From Ananas comosus (taxonomy: Eukaryota > Streptophyta > Magnoliopsida > Poales > Bromeliaceae): a stretch of DNA of 64,000 nucleotides. Made by a program: the position numbers and the translations under genes. The DNA lies in assembly GCF_001540865.1 (NCBI RefSeq), contig NC_033621.1:11202393-11266392 (forward strand), written 5' to 3'. This document shows, piece by piece, positions 1 through 13,022 of the stretch. Every line of letters begins with the position of its first letter. The first letter of the stretch is position 1. The notes under the pieces are model-generated. The model ran no database searches, had not been told where the DNA came from, and was given only the letters and a program-made list of their open reading frames with translations.

Positions 1-13
1 CGATTCGATTACT

Positions 14-1942
14 GTGGTGGAAATAATGGAAGAAGGCGTACCGAGGAAGAGGCGAAGACTTGCGGAGGCCGACCGTATCAGCGCTCTCCCGGATCACCTC
101 CTCCACGAAATCCTCGCCTGTCTTCCCACCCGCATTGCCGTCAGCGCCTCTCTCCTCTCCCGGCGATGGCGGGCGGTCTGGACGACGTCCCCCGACGTCT
201 CCTTCACCACCGGCCTCTCCCCCTCCTTCGTCGACTCCGCCCTCCGCCATCGCGACCCCGCCGTCCCCCTCCGCTCCTTCTCCCTCGTCGCCGCTTCCGC
301 CGACGAAGTCGTCTCCGACCCCGACCCCGCCCTCCCCTTCCGCTCGTGGATCCTCCGCGCCGCCAGCCCCGCCCTACAACGCCTCACCCTCCGCCTTCCC
401 GGCCGCTTCGACCTACTACCTCCGGCAGTCTTCCACCTCCCCTCGCTGAAGGCGCTCGAACTCCGCCTCTCGGGACGCCTCGATTGGCCCGCCGCTGCCT
501 TCTTACCTTCTCTACAGAGGCTCGAACTCTCTGACCTTACTTTATTATATCCGGCCACCGAGGACGCGATCTCGAACAGCTGCCCGGCGCTCGAGTGCTG
601 GCGGATGTCATTCGAATCCGCAACCCCCGAGCTCGAAGTGAATTGCCCGCTGCTGGAGGTTTTCGAGCTGCGGACGCGCGCCGGGCCGGTGGGGGGCCTC
701 AGTATCTGCGGGAGCAAGATCAGGAAGGTGAGCGTGCGGCAGAAGTACGCTGATGCTGAATCCTCCTACGGGCCGGCGGCGGCGGCTTATCTGAAGCTGT
801 CGGCGCCCGGGCTCCGGACTCTGGAGTGGCTCTGCCCGCTGCCGCGCTCCGCGACCGTCGACTCCCTCCCGGATTCTCTCGCCTCCTCCCTCATGTTGCT
901 GACGTCGGGCGAGCTCCTCGATCTCTACGAGAACAGACTGCCGGACGGCGGACATGTTCTTCCCCTGCTCAGAGTCGATCGGTTGGTCCTGCCGTATTCT
1001 CGGATAATTGAGGTACGGTACAATTACCTTAAATCAGCCAGAAATATATATATAGTACTATCTCTTCTTCTTCTTCTTCTTCTCAATGCACGCCGCTTTA
1101 GAGCTAATACGCGCGAATATTATCGTTCTAAATTAAATAATAAATTCACAGGCAAATATACGGAAACGGAAACAATTAATCATATGGGCTGACCAAATAT
1201 AACAATTAATTAGTTTCATCTATAATGCTTATAATATAATGATGATGATAATGCGTATATATTTTCGTTTATTATCTTCAATAGATAGATATTAATATGC
1301 TAAATGAAATAAATGCAGGAGTTTGGTATAGCAATTTTCGATCGACACGATGAAGAAAATCCGCGAGCTTGGGTGCATGAGAATCTCAAGCATTTGGAAT
1401 TGACTTTTTCTTTGGAGGATTTGGCTCGCTGGGTCTCGCCTTCTTGCTCAAGAATTTCTCTAAACTCGAGACATTGCATGTTTCCTGTGCCAAGGAATCG
1501 TGCAAGGACTCGTACTTAATTCACGTAAGTCAATCAAATTAGCCTTATCACCATTTTTAACTTTCTTAAAAGCTTATGGACCTTGTGTATAAATTATGCT
1601 GCATTGTACTTGGATTTTTAAAGTTTTGATCTTATTACATAATATTATAATATGTTACATTTGCATATTTTAATTAAATGTTGAACATATCTTAGATTTC
1701 TTTTACGATAGATTTAATAATATTTGTAGAATATTTTGCTGTACTTGGAACGGAACGCTCTCTTAAGCATATATATTTAGTAAAAATAGAAAATTAATTC
1801 TAGCAAGAGTTAACAAACTTTCTAGAAATATTATGAGAAATCACAAAGGATTAGCAAATTGGATAATGAATTCAAAATTTATGAAGTTTAAGGATTTGTG
1901 CATTTTGACCATTTTATTTTTATTTCTCCAATCTCATATATG

Positions 1943-1981
<39 letters not shown>

Positions 1982-2309
1982 TTTTAACTTTTTTTTTTTT
2001 TTTTTTGGGTAGGTCATTCCCTCTGCATGCTTTCCTATACTTTTTTTTGAGAGGAAAGGGGGTTTTGGCACAGGGGGATACTGGGATTCTCATAACTTGT
2101 CCCTCAAGCAGTTGGTTCAAGTATCAGTGCACGATTTTTCAGGGGGGAGATTCGAATATGACTTCTTAGAGTTCTTACCTCGAGCTGCAACTTCGTTAAG
2201 AATGATTACGATCTCTGCTAATGGCGAGGAAATAGTTTTAGAGAAGGTTGAGCAATTGCGACAATCTTTTCCACACATTAAGATTTTGCTTCAATTGCGT
2301 GGAAGATAA
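14..2309 (+). pseudogene. F-box/LRR/FBD protein, left copy, single-base frameshift in exon 2
   Basis: An F-box protein of the plant F-box/LRR/FBD class, which in general act as substrate receptors of SCF ubiquitin ligases; the target is unknown. Exon 1 is 14-1012 and ends at GAG before a GT donor. It begins with a basic stretch (PRKRRR), then the F-box (DRISALPDHLLHEILACLP at about residues 21-39, ending SRRWRAVW), then leucine-rich repeats. Exon 2 is about 1319-1524 and exon 3 about 2013-2309, with the FBD-type end (YDFLEFLPRAATSL). All junctions have GT/AG and phase 0. Exon 2 is 206 nt, one short of a codon multiple: near 1412-1421 the frame must change for the LRR-like stretch LAFLLKNFSKLETLHVS to be read. 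The - strand copy at 58977-61040 is a close paralogue with the same exon plan. The start could also be the in-frame ATG at 26. This is either a young pseudogene or a sequencing indel. Confidence 0.8.
1940..2008. repeat. TA microsatellite plus poly-T tract
   Basis: A (TA)n run of about 35 bp is followed by a T run just before the acceptor of exon 3 of the left F-box gene. The T run probably serves as its polypyrimidine tract. Confidence 0.8.
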
Positions 2310-2779
2310 TGTTTCATTGGTATGTTAACAAACAATGTTGACGATTAGCTAGAGATTTATCAATTTGATTTTATTTTTAGTTACCTTGAGCTAATTTATT
2401 GTTGACCAAGGTGCATGTTTTGTGAAAGTTAGTTTGAGTTTTGATTGCCTAGTATCATTGTGAAAGTTACCTTGAGCTAATTCTAGTAGACATTTTGCTT
2501 CCACATACATGTATTTGAAACTTTAAAATTTTGTTATAATTGTGATTGATATTTTTTGTTTTCATAGTTAATTTTGTTAATTATATATAACGTGATAATA
2601 TCATCTATTACTATTAAAAATTTTGTTGATTTATATTTACAAAATATTAATAATAGTACAAATTGTTAAAAAAATAATAATAATCTTTTCTTGTGTACAC
2701 TAACACTAACATAGTGATATAATGAAGGTAACAGATAAATTTTTTCGGTGAATACTTCAGAAAACAAAGTTGACACAAN

Positions 2780-2831
<52 letters not shown>

Positions 2832-2964
2832 CCAGCAATATTAGACCTCAATTCGCTTTAATAAAAGCAAAATAGCTGTTTCTTGCGCTTTTTAAGTACA
2901 TTCCGAAACTAATACAGCTGCAAAATGTAGTTTGCAAAGCAAGTGTTGCACAACAATTACTAGA

Positions 2965-3014
<50 letters not shown>

Positions 3015-3226
3015 AAAACAAAAATCACCCTAGTTAGGATGAGAAGGTTGAAGATCACCACCTCCGCACCAAAGACGTAAGCAACTGGAAAAAAGAAAAA
3101 AGAAAAAAAAAAAAGGAATTATAAGGGATTTTCTTGAAAAAGGAATGTTAATTCAAAATCACAATATTATCTATATGATACCATGTAATTCATACTCAAA
3201 AATGCCAACTCAAAACCATACTATCT
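2310..3226. other. AT-rich spacer with a poly-A block, a TA microsatellite and an N
   Basis: No gene is visible. The stretch carries a single N at 2780, directly followed by about 49 A (2781-2829). A (TA)n run lies at about 2969-3009 and an A-rich stretch at 3090-3115. The N beside a long homopolymer suggests an assembly join. Confidence 0.7.
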
Positions 3227-3235
3227 TATATGAAA

Positions 3236-3621
3236 GAGTAAATTGCGCATTTGGGTCGTCAAAACTACGAGGCGCATGACACGTTAGTCCTCAAACTTCA
3301 ATTTGTTATAATTTTGACTCGAACTTTCAGAATTGTTGCAATCAGGTCCCATCACCCAATTTAGTTGACCAAGTTTTGATATATCGCAAACGTAGAAGTC
3401 ATGCAGCCGTGTTGTGACTAATGATCCATTAACAATTAAGATGCTATATCATTTTCTCCTCAGATGCGTCATCAACTCATCATTTAATCAACTAAATTTG
3501 GTTGTGGAACTTGATTGCAATAATTCTGAAAGTTCTAACTAAAAATTATAACAAACTAAAGTTTGAGAATTAACGTGTCACCGACCTCATAGTTTGAGAA
3601 CCAAACATGCAATTATTACCC
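3236..3621. mobile_element. Foldback MITE with 9-bp target duplication (Mutator-like)
   Basis: A 386-bp inverted-repeat element. The left arm (GAGTAAATTGCGCATTTGGG..) is mirrored on the other strand by the right arm, which contains GCAATTATTACCC; the arms pair over about 100 bp. The flanks are TATATGAAA (3227-3235) and TATTTGAAA (3622-3630), 8 of 9 identical, consistent with the 9-bp duplication of Mutator-type transposition. A related copy lies at about 49787-50115. Confidence 0.75.
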
Positions 3622-3630
3622 TATTTGAAA

Positions 3631-4445
3631 GAAAAAATTATAAGTCCTTGAACTTCTGGCCAAGTATTATTTTGGTCGTTATTTGAGTATCCAAACTTTT
3701 AAAAGTGTTTTACTTCCGTCCTCACCTTTATTTATGTGAAAAAAGGTATTGCCCACGGCTGGTGTATCCCCTACATTCATGCCTTAAAAATTGGACCATT
3801 TGTTTCGTAATAAGAGATGGATGTAAGGCCGTTGGGTTTGTGGTGCACAGATGTAAAATGAACCAAGCGCAAACGATAATCTTTTTTCTCTAAAGTTGGG
3901 AGTTAAACTAAAACAATTTCAATAGTTTCGGGATCCTGAATATCAAACTTAGAAGTTCGAGGACTAAAATGAAACTTGATCGAAAGTTCGCAATCTGGTA
4001 GCAACTTACAGCAACTACTGCTGACACTACATTTGGTTTAACTAGTTCAACTAGCTGAAATGTTGAATTGTTTATAATTCGGTGACACCAACAATCAAGT
4101 GAAAGTTGTAATGTATGAGGAGCAAGGAAAGAAGTCGCATTAATAAGAGGAGACTCCAAAATTTTTTAAAACAAAGACGAAATAACAGATTGCATGCATC
4201 TTAAGAAAGTATGGGAAAGTCTAAATCCACCTAGTCAAGGAAGTAGTGAGAGAGAATACAATGTCTTATTTCTTTCTATCGGAAAAAGATACAGCATCTT
4301 AGATGAAAAAACCTTTGGTGTTTGCATAATTTCTTCCTTTTTTCTCATTCAAGGTCTAGATGGAAGCTTTAATTCATATGTTCTGGTCCACACGAAGGAA
4401 AGTTGCTAATCATGTATATAGTCAGGCAAAGTTCTGCAGCTATGA
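3631..4445. other. Spacer with a degenerate foldback element
   Basis: The part at 3640-3990 has outward-facing arms (a 'gtccttgaactt' type sequence on the left, 'gttcgaggactaaa' on the right) like the arms of the 3236 element, so it is probably a decayed relative. No gene is visible in 3990-4445. The 3' untranslated region of the DUF3054 gene probably extends into it. Confidence 0.5.
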
Positions 4446-7348
4446 TTATCCTACAAATAGAGCAGCAACTGAAACACAGGCAAGGCGATAAAAATTGAAA
4501 ACTGCTCTAGGAAGACAGTAATTTCTTAAAAACAAGTTTCTAACCTCAAAGAGTTCAAATGGGCTCCCTTGCCGATAGACATCATTTTGCTTGCTTTGCC
4601 TACCAGAAAGAAGGTTGGAAACAAGTGCTCGCCATACAAGAAGCAAGACCCCGGTACTTGCCATGGTTACCAATATAAAGTTAATTGGCGGGATATGACC
4701 TGATGTTACTGCCCTGATGATAATTCCTAACTGCAAGATGGAAAAGATAAAAGGGAATTAGAAAAGAACAAGGGTAAGAAGCATTTTCACCAGCAAGTTA
4801 AGCAACAATCGCATGGGACAGGTTGTCGAGACATTGAAAATATTAGAAATTAGGGATATTTCTTTACTGACTAAGAAATCACTCCACAATGATTTGACCT
4901 AATGCCTAGCTTCTGGAACAGAATCGAGATTATTAAACTGAAACTATGAAAATTCCTCGAAGAATCATACGATGCCCTCGTTCAGAGAGTAAAATATACA
5001 AATAAATTTCCAACTCAAAGAAACTAATCTACTCTCCATCAATTGAATTGCAAGCAAATGGAGTCTTACCGGTATTCCAACTGCCCAGGACTTAGCAGCA
5101 GCAGTAATGGCTTTCATGGAACCATTCATCCCTTTCCCGTCATCCCCATAAGCTCCAAGAAAGTAGGCACTCAGTATCCACCCTACAAAAACATCAACCC
5201 AGTTATCATGAGGACCATCAAGAGTAAAACCCATTTATAAATTCAAATAAAGATTGAAATTTTTCTAACCAGCAATGAAAGGATCTGCAGTCTTCAAAGT
5301 CTCAAAGTCAAGAACAGCAAACCCATGGCTGAACCTCCCAACAGCCGAGAAAATAAGGAGGCAGAGAACATCCCCACCAGCCAGTAGACCCACCTGCCTG
5401 AAAACCTAATCCCACATTAGCAAGGATAAAATGCATCACGAGCTCTCAAAATTTCTAGTCAAGTTTCAATTTGTTCCCCAGTGTTTCAAATTCTTTGGGT
5501 AAATAAAGCCCTAGGTCTCTAAACCATTGCATAAGAATAGTTTGGTCACCAAACTATAATTTGATATATTAGGGGGCTCGAACTTAAAAATATTCTAATC
5601 AAGTCCTGCTACATGCTTCCATCGCTTAAAAGTGACGGGAATCCAATGTCATATGCCAAATACCAATTCATATGCTCATCAATTACTTGTGTGTGCCAAA
5701 AACTCTCCTTGATCTGTAGAATTAACTCTTTCAAAAGCCTTCATAAATCTAGATTATTAGTGTGGAAATAATGTATTGTCATTGCTTGAAATAGTGATTG
5801 ATGGACTTAGGAACAGTAGCTTGGCATGCAATGTCAGATTTCCATCTCTCTGGACGATATAAGTGAAAGATGGGACTCAGATTGGAACATTTAAAGTTCA
5901 AGTGCTCTAATGCAACAAATCAAGTTTAGGGACCAAAGTGGAATTGGAACAATAGTTCGGGAAGACAGGAACTAATACTAAAATGTACCTCAATTTTCAC
6001 AATTGGCATCTGAACCTCTGCATCCAATTACAATCTAATGTTTAGTGTAGTGTTGACGCTAGTTACATGACGTTGCATAAGCATTTCTTTCCCTTTCAAC
6101 GGATGAATCAAGGTAAAAAAAGGGTTAGGAACCAAACTGACACTTTGCAGACTCATTTGGAGCATTGCAAATAATTAATCATCCGAATATAATACCCTGG
6201 CATGGTCGGTTGTTAGTGTTTTGAAGGGTTGTGCAGCTCGGTTAAAGAATTTTTCTCCTGCTAAAGTTGCCTAGTCTAGAAGAAACCATAATTGTTCCAC
6301 TGCTAAAATCGCTAACTAACACTTTAAACTCATGACATGATTGCAAATGGTTTGACGAACTATCATTCTTGTATCAAAAAGACACTTCTTGCCAAATAGT
6401 TTGGGTATTTTCGATCAAATTAATGAAATTAACAAACTAGAACTTGAAAAATAGATGACATTACAAAAGATTAGGAATGAATCACATGGAACCAAATATA
6501 AGCGGTTAAGCTTTTGGTATCAAACGGACACTCTGGTAATTAAGAGGGTTGAGGAATTTAGCAGACCCAAATGCCAAAACTAAGAGTTTTGGGGCCAAGC
6601 TGACACTTTATTAATCAAATGTGTTAAGGATTCTCGATCAAATCTCTCAAATTAACGAAAATTAGGGCTAAATTTTGAACGGACCCAAAGCCAAAAATTA
6701 AAGTTCCGAGCCCAGCTAGATACATTGTTAATTAAAGGTGTTGAGAATTCTCAATCAAATTTCTGAAATTAACGAAGCAGAACTTGAAAATGAGATAAGA
6801 TTACAAAACATTAGCGATGAACTGAACGGATCCAAATACCAATAATTTAAACTTTGGGAGCAAAGCGACACTTCGTTAATCAAAAGCGCTAAGGATGCTT
6901 AACGATCAGAGTTCATCAAAATAGCAAAAACAGTAAAAAGGGGAACAAAATCAACGAAGATTATGAGAAATTACGCCGAGGAGAGGAGCTTGGACGAGAC
7001 CCCGCGCGGCTTCTCGAACTGGATCACGCCTTCCAAGGGGACCTCGTCGTCGCCGACGAAGACGGTCTCGCCGCCGCCGCCGCCACCGTGCTCCGCCGCG
7101 GAGGGGAGGGGGCGAGTCGAGGGGCCCGCGGCGTCGTCGGCGCTGGAGAGGGAGAGGCGCGGAGTGAGAGGAGGAGGGGGGCTTCGTCCTCTTCTTCCGA
7201 TTCTAGGGTTTCGGAGGGGGAATTTGGGGGTGGGTTTGGAGAAGAGGGGAGAGGCGGAGTAGGGTTTGGGGAGGAGGGAGGAAGGTGCAGGGGAAGGGCA
7301 CCGCCGCGCCGAGAGAGCGCCGTTCGGAGCTTGGCTCAGCACCAACAT
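4446..7348 (-). CDS. DUF3054 family membrane protein, plastid-targeted
   Basis: A plant member of the DUF3054 family, small multi-pass membrane proteins of unknown biochemical role. Exons on the - strand are: 1 at 7348-6975, 2 at 5397-5270, 3 at 5182-5070, 4 at 4730 to about 4545, each joined in frame with GT/AG. Exon 1 codes an S/P/R-rich, acid-poor N-terminus that looks like a chloroplast transit peptide. Exon 2 gives VGLLAGGDVLCLLIFSAVGR, the typical first membrane segment of the family. Exon 3 contains WILSAYFLGAYGDD and KSWAVGIP. Exon 4 gives LGIIIRAVTSG and a hydrophobic segment FILVTMASTGVLLLVWRALV. The C-terminus is uncertain: reading through the possible donor after FELFE gives a stop at 4446, while a further exon would change the last residues. 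Intron 1 (5398-6974) contains old repeats. The membrane and plastid location is inferred. Confidence 0.75.
5470..5990. repeat. Degenerate foldback element in intron 1 of the DUF3054 gene
   Basis: The left part (accaaactataatttgat.. gggggctcgaactt) and the right part (gtttagggaccaaagtgg) are partly complementary, in the style of the 'gtcctcaaact' foldback elements at 3236 and 37345. There are no clear ends or target duplication. The rest of the intron (6000-6950) contains direct re-use of phrases such as 'gagcaaagcgacacttcgttaatcaaa', diverged and probably old tandem copies with a period of about 130-150 bp. Confidence 0.45.
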
Positions 7349-7474
7349 CGTCGCCGTAGGATTGGGGTGTGTGTGGTTCGTGCTCTACGTGGGTGAGAAG
7401 CCTCATTTTATTCATTTATTTATTTATTTATTTATTTAGTTATTTATGGCCTTATTTTTGTATTAAAATTTTTG

Positions 7475-7680
7475 GATTAATTTCATACATGATCCTGCAA
7501 ATATAGTAAATTATAAATATATCTCCATATAGTTTAACTTTTATATGTTGTCTTTACAAAAATTTTAATATTTTTAAATATATTCCTTTGATTTATTACC
7601 GTTAAAGTACCATCTATTTTATAAGCACAAATATCTTCCTTCAAAAGTTTAATTAAAGATGAATAAAAAAATCAAATCTT
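7475..7680. repeat. Partial copy of the 15.2-kb foldback element
   Basis: The stretch starting GGATTAATTTCATACATG matches the left half of the element at 15209-15623 with substitutions throughout. I see no right arm, so this is a truncated copy upstream of the DUF3054 gene. Confidence 0.6.
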
Positions 7681-8142
7681 ATTCGGGATGCACCCCTAGC
7701 TTACCAGCAATAGCTAGTTAGGTTTCTTGAAAAATAAGGAAATTCAGAAAATAATTTTTGGACCTAAAAATGATATTCTTCAGTTCGATTTTCAGAAAAA
7801 AAAAAAAGAATTATGAAGAATTTTTTTTTGTTTTTCAATTTTTGTGTGTGAAAAAATAAACACTTTGAAAAAAGTGTTTTTCACAAAAAAAAAAAAAAAA
7901 AAAAAAAAGATTTTCACGATTTTTCGAGAAACCAAACAAAGGGAAATTTTTTTTATAAAAGGACTATTTCAAAAAATTAGAATTAATGAATTATTTATCA
8001 AATTTGAGAAAATAACTGTTACAAATTCAGCAATAAAATCTTGTAAAAACAAACTGGCAGTTAAAATTAGTTAGAACAATTGCTGTAAGATCATATAAGT
8101 TAAATAAAATTATTCAATTACCTTTGACACTATTAGCAAGAG
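7681..8142. other. AT-rich spacer, no gene seen
   Basis: A-rich and T-rich runs (7797-7830 and 7886-7908). A short open frame of about 76 codons here is Lys/Ile/Phe-rich and follows base composition only. Confidence 0.7.
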
Positions 8143-8197
8143 TGAGGCTACTAAGTTATCGGAAGTACGGAGCCTTCCGTGCTTCCAGCTCGTTTTC
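8143..8197 (+). mobile_element. Terminal fragment of the foldback element, cut at an N
   Basis: About 55 bp (GTGAGGCTACTAAGTTATCG.. to GCTCGTTTTC) match the outer arm of the element at 8980-9525. The match stops exactly at the N at 8198. The following sequence does not continue the arm. Confidence 0.7.
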
Positions 8198-8229
8198 NTT
8201 ATATTATGTTTTTAAAGCTAAAAAATGAA

Positions 8230-8914
8230 ACATAAAAAAAATAAAATAAATAAAATAGTGAACACGACGAGACCCTTCCCAAATTGGGAAGCGGCGTAAG
8301 TCAAAATTTATGCGGTCATTGGAATCGGCAACGCTGACGAAAATTACGGCTGCATCAAATTTCGCGCTCAACTCCTCTCCGGAAAAAAAAAAATGTTCTA
8401 TGCGGACGTACCTTCATAAGCCAATATGCGGGGGGAATTAAAAATTTCGGTTTTAAATATCTTATTATATTTCTAATCTGTTTTTATTAAATAAATCTTT
8501 TAAGTAACACAAAATTAGAGCCCGCTCTAAGCTCTCTCTCAATTGAAAGAGATCGTATAAGTTCATTTTCTATAATCATTCACTTATCCACATAATATTA
8601 TTACATAAGAAAAAAGTTATTAAAAATTTATATTTAGATTCTAAGCTTAATTTCTTGTTAAATTTTAGATTTTGCTGATGCGTTTGGTGAGTAAATTACG
8701 ATGCATTCATGTACATAATTTGGAGGGGTTTAGATCCATTCTCTGAAATAAGTACGAAATCAAACAAAATATATATAAACTGGTTTAATTCGTCGGATTT
8801 TAAAGATTGGTTTGACAAAGATATCTAATTACTCATCGTAGTCGCATTTATAAAGAACTTTATATAACTCTTTTTTGGAAAATATATATATTACTTACAC
8901 AGCTACATTTGATG

Positions 8915-8915
<1 letters not shown>
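8230..8915. other. AT-rich spacer, no gene seen
   Basis: No coding or repeat structure could be recognised apart from short A/T runs. A moderately GC-richer patch at 8260-8420 has no usable reading frame. Confidence 0.6.

Positions 8916-8978
<63 letters not shown>
8916..8978. repeat. Compound (TA)n(GA)n microsatellite
   Basis: About 25 bp of TA repeats pass directly into about 32 bp of GA repeats and then GTGTGTGTGAG, where the arm of the foldback element begins. The same TA-GA arrangement stands before the related element at 31.2 kb. Confidence 0.85.
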
Positions 8979-8979
8979 T

Positions 8980-9527
8980 GTGTGAGACTATTATGCTATC
9001 GGAAGCACGGAGCATTCCGTGCTTCTAGCTTGTTTTCGATGTTGCGACTTTCGAATAGTCGATCGGCTCCATTAAACTTGATCTAGAGTATTTGGAGTAC
9101 CTAGAAAATAAATTTTATAATTTTACGATATCATTTGCCTAGTGAACGAAGGGCTCAAAATCAACGGCTGAAAATAAAAATCTTACAAAATGTAATAATA
9201 TGACATTAAAATTTTAAATCAAAGATATTGATCTTGTTTTATATAGTATAAAAAATTTTCTATCAAAATTTCACGTGATTTGAATATTTTTACACCGTTA
9301 AACTTGCAAACGGCTCACTACGGCCATTGAAATTTGTTGATTTTGAGCCCATTCGATCACTAGGCAAATGATATCGAAAAATAATAAAATTTATTTTCTA
9401 GGTACTCCAAATATTCTAGATCAAGTTTAACGGAGCCGATCGACGATTCGAAAGTCGCAACATCGAAAACGAGCTGGAAGCACGGAAGGCTCCGTGCTTC
9501 CGATAGCATAGTAACCTCACTCCTATT
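8980..9527. mobile_element. Long-TIR foldback element (full copy)
   Basis: About 545 bp with two nearly perfect inverted arms of roughly 180-210 bp. The left arm runs from GTGAGACTATTATGCTATCG through CGGAGCATTCCGTGCTTC and TTGCGACTTTCGAAT to GGAGTACCTAG. The right arm (9330-9527) repeats this on the other strand. There is no coding capacity. The arms also contain internal palindromes (GGAAGCACGGA/TCCGTGCTTCC). Relatives are the fragment at 8143, the copy at about 26370 and the intronic remnant at about 56210. Confidence 0.85.
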
Positions 9528-9970
9528 AGCAAAATAAGAAATCTTTTTTATTTAATTTTTTTTACCCATTTTCTTAGTTGCAAATAAGATAGATGTTGAG
9601 ATGCGAAATAATAACTAACTCGTTTTAGTGAAGTTTTATATGCAAATTTACCAGCAGCATTAACAGATCATCCATAATTTAGACCTCGTGAACACATCCA
9701 ATGGTATACAATCAACATAGGTACAAAACAAATCTCCATAGATGATTAATATCAAATGGGCCAATGAATAATTATTCCTATCAAATTATGATCAAATCAA
9801 TATGCACAAGTACTCTTCATAGACAATAATTATCAGATCATTGGCCAGTGAATAATTTTACGTGTGCAATGCAAAAACACAAAATTACTGGTATTACATA
9901 TACTTACCATATTACTGGTACAAACTCTGAGCTCTCAAATAATGAATAACAAATAAACTATATCTATATT
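9528..9970. other. Spacer, probable 3' side of the AAED1-like gene
   Basis: AT-rich with no gene. Two similar phrases ('gatcaaat.. atgaataattatt' at about 9740-9790 and 'cagatcattggccagtgaataattt' at about 9835-9865) suggest an old local duplication. Confidence 0.5.
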
Positions 9971-12900
9971 TTAATCAATTTTTCCTGCAACAGGAACTTT
10001 GCAGCATATGTCCAGGATTTCGTCTAAAGGAGCATGATCGCCTGTGCCTTCGTCTTTCCTCGCGTATAACAATTCCTTTCCCTTAAATACAAACATACCG
10101 CCCTGCAAAACAGGAGAAAGAAACCGATTTTTGAGTAATTTTTGTCTATCATAGCTTCTGAAATGGCTTCTCTATTCCAAACAACAGCAACCAGGCTTTA
10201 TCTTTGCTGTAGTTTTTGTTTTTGTAAATGCAAATTTTTATGATCGGATGCACCAGTAGTTGGGCTTACCTATTCTGGTCATCATTTGATGCACCCTGAT
10301 GTGAATTGGCATCTTCTTGAAGAAAAAACAAAGAAGCGAAAAAAAAAGTTTCTACTGAGATATTTGGTTTTGGCGTCGAAGTAGACCCGAGCTGCTAATG
10401 GAATGAAGTGTTTCATCATCCACCAAGATAACCAGTGGCATCGAATTTATATTTAGAAAAACAAAAGAAAAAAGGCAATGAAACCAAACGAGACCTAAAA
10501 CTCTTGCGGTCGCAAGAAGCAAAAATGAGCTTTTACACTCCGAAAGAAGAATCAGCTTAGGGTACAGCAGTAAGCTGTTTCAGACTCTTTAACTAAAAAG
10601 CAATTGATGCTTCTTTTAACAGAACTACTCAAAAAACACTTCTATACAAGCTCTGGACGGATAGAACGGGCGCAAAGGACCAAACGTTGAATTAAATCGT
10701 GACTAGAGATGATACTGGTATAAGCTATTCAACAATAAATAACCTGCTGCAGGACGCTGGCCCTGTCATCAGGAGTGGCTTCAATTGTGTAGTTCTTCAC
10801 TGCGTTCTTAAGAGACTCGAATCTCGAAAATACCTTAGCCTGTTGAATGGCAATCCAAAAGCATATCAGAATGATTAATACATGAGAAAAATCAAAATAT
10901 ATTATACTTAAATATTTTTCTAGCAAACTCGGCAACAATTTGGCAGAGTACATTTGAATGAAAAATCTGATGCTTACACTGGCCGGATTGAAGAATGTAC
11001 GGGCCAAACCATAGTATAGACCTAAGACATCATATGCCTGAAAGTGTTGGACAATGCAAAGTTACACTCCACAGTAGTACAGGCAGAAAAATAAATTTCA
11101 ACTTACGAAAACTAAATCAATGGGCTCTTGATATTGGTTTTCTGCTGAGATTGTGTTTTCATTAGGCCTATATACTTCAGATAATTCTTTTTATTTTTTG
11201 ATTTTCAACAAAAATTAAAATTAAAATTAAAATAAATAGTAAAGGCCCTGCTGATACATCAAAATAATTACTGTGAGGTAATTATTATCAGAAACAAATG
11301 CAATGTTCACAATACTGAGTAAAATAGCCGAAACCAAAAGATCAGCCGGCGAGGAAACAGTCCAGAAGTCTTTTAAGTCTCACCACTTTGCTCGTGTACG
11401 ATGGGGAATGACAAGCAAGTGGAATTAACAAGTGGGGCATTGAATAGGTATTTAACAAGATTTAACACATCAAATTTTTGAACAATAATTTAACTTGTTT
11501 TATATACATGGTAGAGATTGGTTTCACAAATCAAGGAACCGAGGGGATTAAAAGTTTAAATTGGATCTTAAATCACATTATTCCACAAGATTAATCTGTG
11601 ACAAAAAGGTCCAGGAACTCCTTAATGTAACCAACTTAAATATATGTATTGATAAAAAAAATTAGTAAAAGGAGGTTAGGCAGTTTCACAATCTTTAAAC
11701 TCACTTTTCCATTCAGTCACGTTCAACAGATGTATCTTCTATTTCCGAAATACTAACATTCTTAGAAATGAAAGGAAGTGTTAGTTTGAACACTTTTTGT
11801 AAATTATGAATTTTGACTTCACATCTAAAATAGGAATGGTTGTTCACTATACGAAGAAGAAAACAAGCGAATCGGGTGGTACGACACTCAATCCCTCATC
11901 AAGTAACCAGTTTTCTTAAGAACCACAAAAATGGCTTATGTGTATTAAGATGATGTTTATATAACATGGGCATGTCCATGCTTCATACTTAACAAGAAGT
12001 TGAGAACAAGAATTATCACCTTGCGGTCTGGATCTGCATAAAGGCAATCCGATGGAAAAGGAAGCTGCATGATACAGAAAAAAAAAAAAAAAAAAAAAAA
12101 GTGTATTAGAAAACCAGAGATCATTTGCAACCCAATGTCCACATACTACAAAGATCTTCAAATGAAAAACAAAAATGATCCTCTACTAACCATAAAGCAC
12201 AGAAGAAAATTTGGAACTTAAAATATATAGTATTTTCTATTGAATTTTACTGACCTTAAGAATGATATGATGCTAGAAACTACTCTGCAGTGCTTTAAAT
12301 CTCACACCAACAACATTTAGTTTTCTACAAGTATATCTAACATAAGAAGCTATATCTGAAGCACAATCCTTTTCCGGCTACATGATCAAAAGAGAGATTG
12401 TTTAGTCAGGCTACATAGAATGTAGAAATGTTGCAAAAAAAATTTCAATGCATAATTATCATGTAGTTTTCAAAGCCCAGAGAAAATGGCCTTTTATAAT
12501 GATAGAGCTAAACAAATTTGGACATGCAATGGTACCTTCATGTGAACCATCACATTGTATTTGTGGTGAAGGGAATCACTAATCTGACAAATGAACTCAA
12601 ACAACAAATATTTGCACTGAAACTTCACACCAACTGCCCACTTGTACACTAATGACTAGAAGGGCAATTACCCGTTCAGCTAGAATGCGAGCTTTATCAG
12701 GAGTACCAACACCAATTGCAATTAGTTTGACTCCGGCCGAGTCAAATCTTGACTTTGAATCTCTCAGAACAGAAGCAAGCTCCCAACTTCAAGTCATTAC
12801 AACAGATGCAAAATTCGATTTGAGTTGGTTTTGAATATTTTCATCAGTTATGCACTTCAAATTATTTAATTTGCTTACAACAAGGGACAAAACATACCAG

Positions 12901-12972
12901 CAAGGACATCCAAAATGCCTTAAAAGTGCCACTACGGCCATTCCCTGCACAAACAAACAAAATACAGGTGTG

Positions 12973-13022
<50 letters not shown>

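Noticed and set aside
94..717. 207-codon frame antisense to the left F-box gene
   Set aside because: A GC-rich shadow of exon 1.
7844..8074. 76-codon Lys-rich frame
   Set aside because: It is a translation of A-rich sequence including a 20-base A run.
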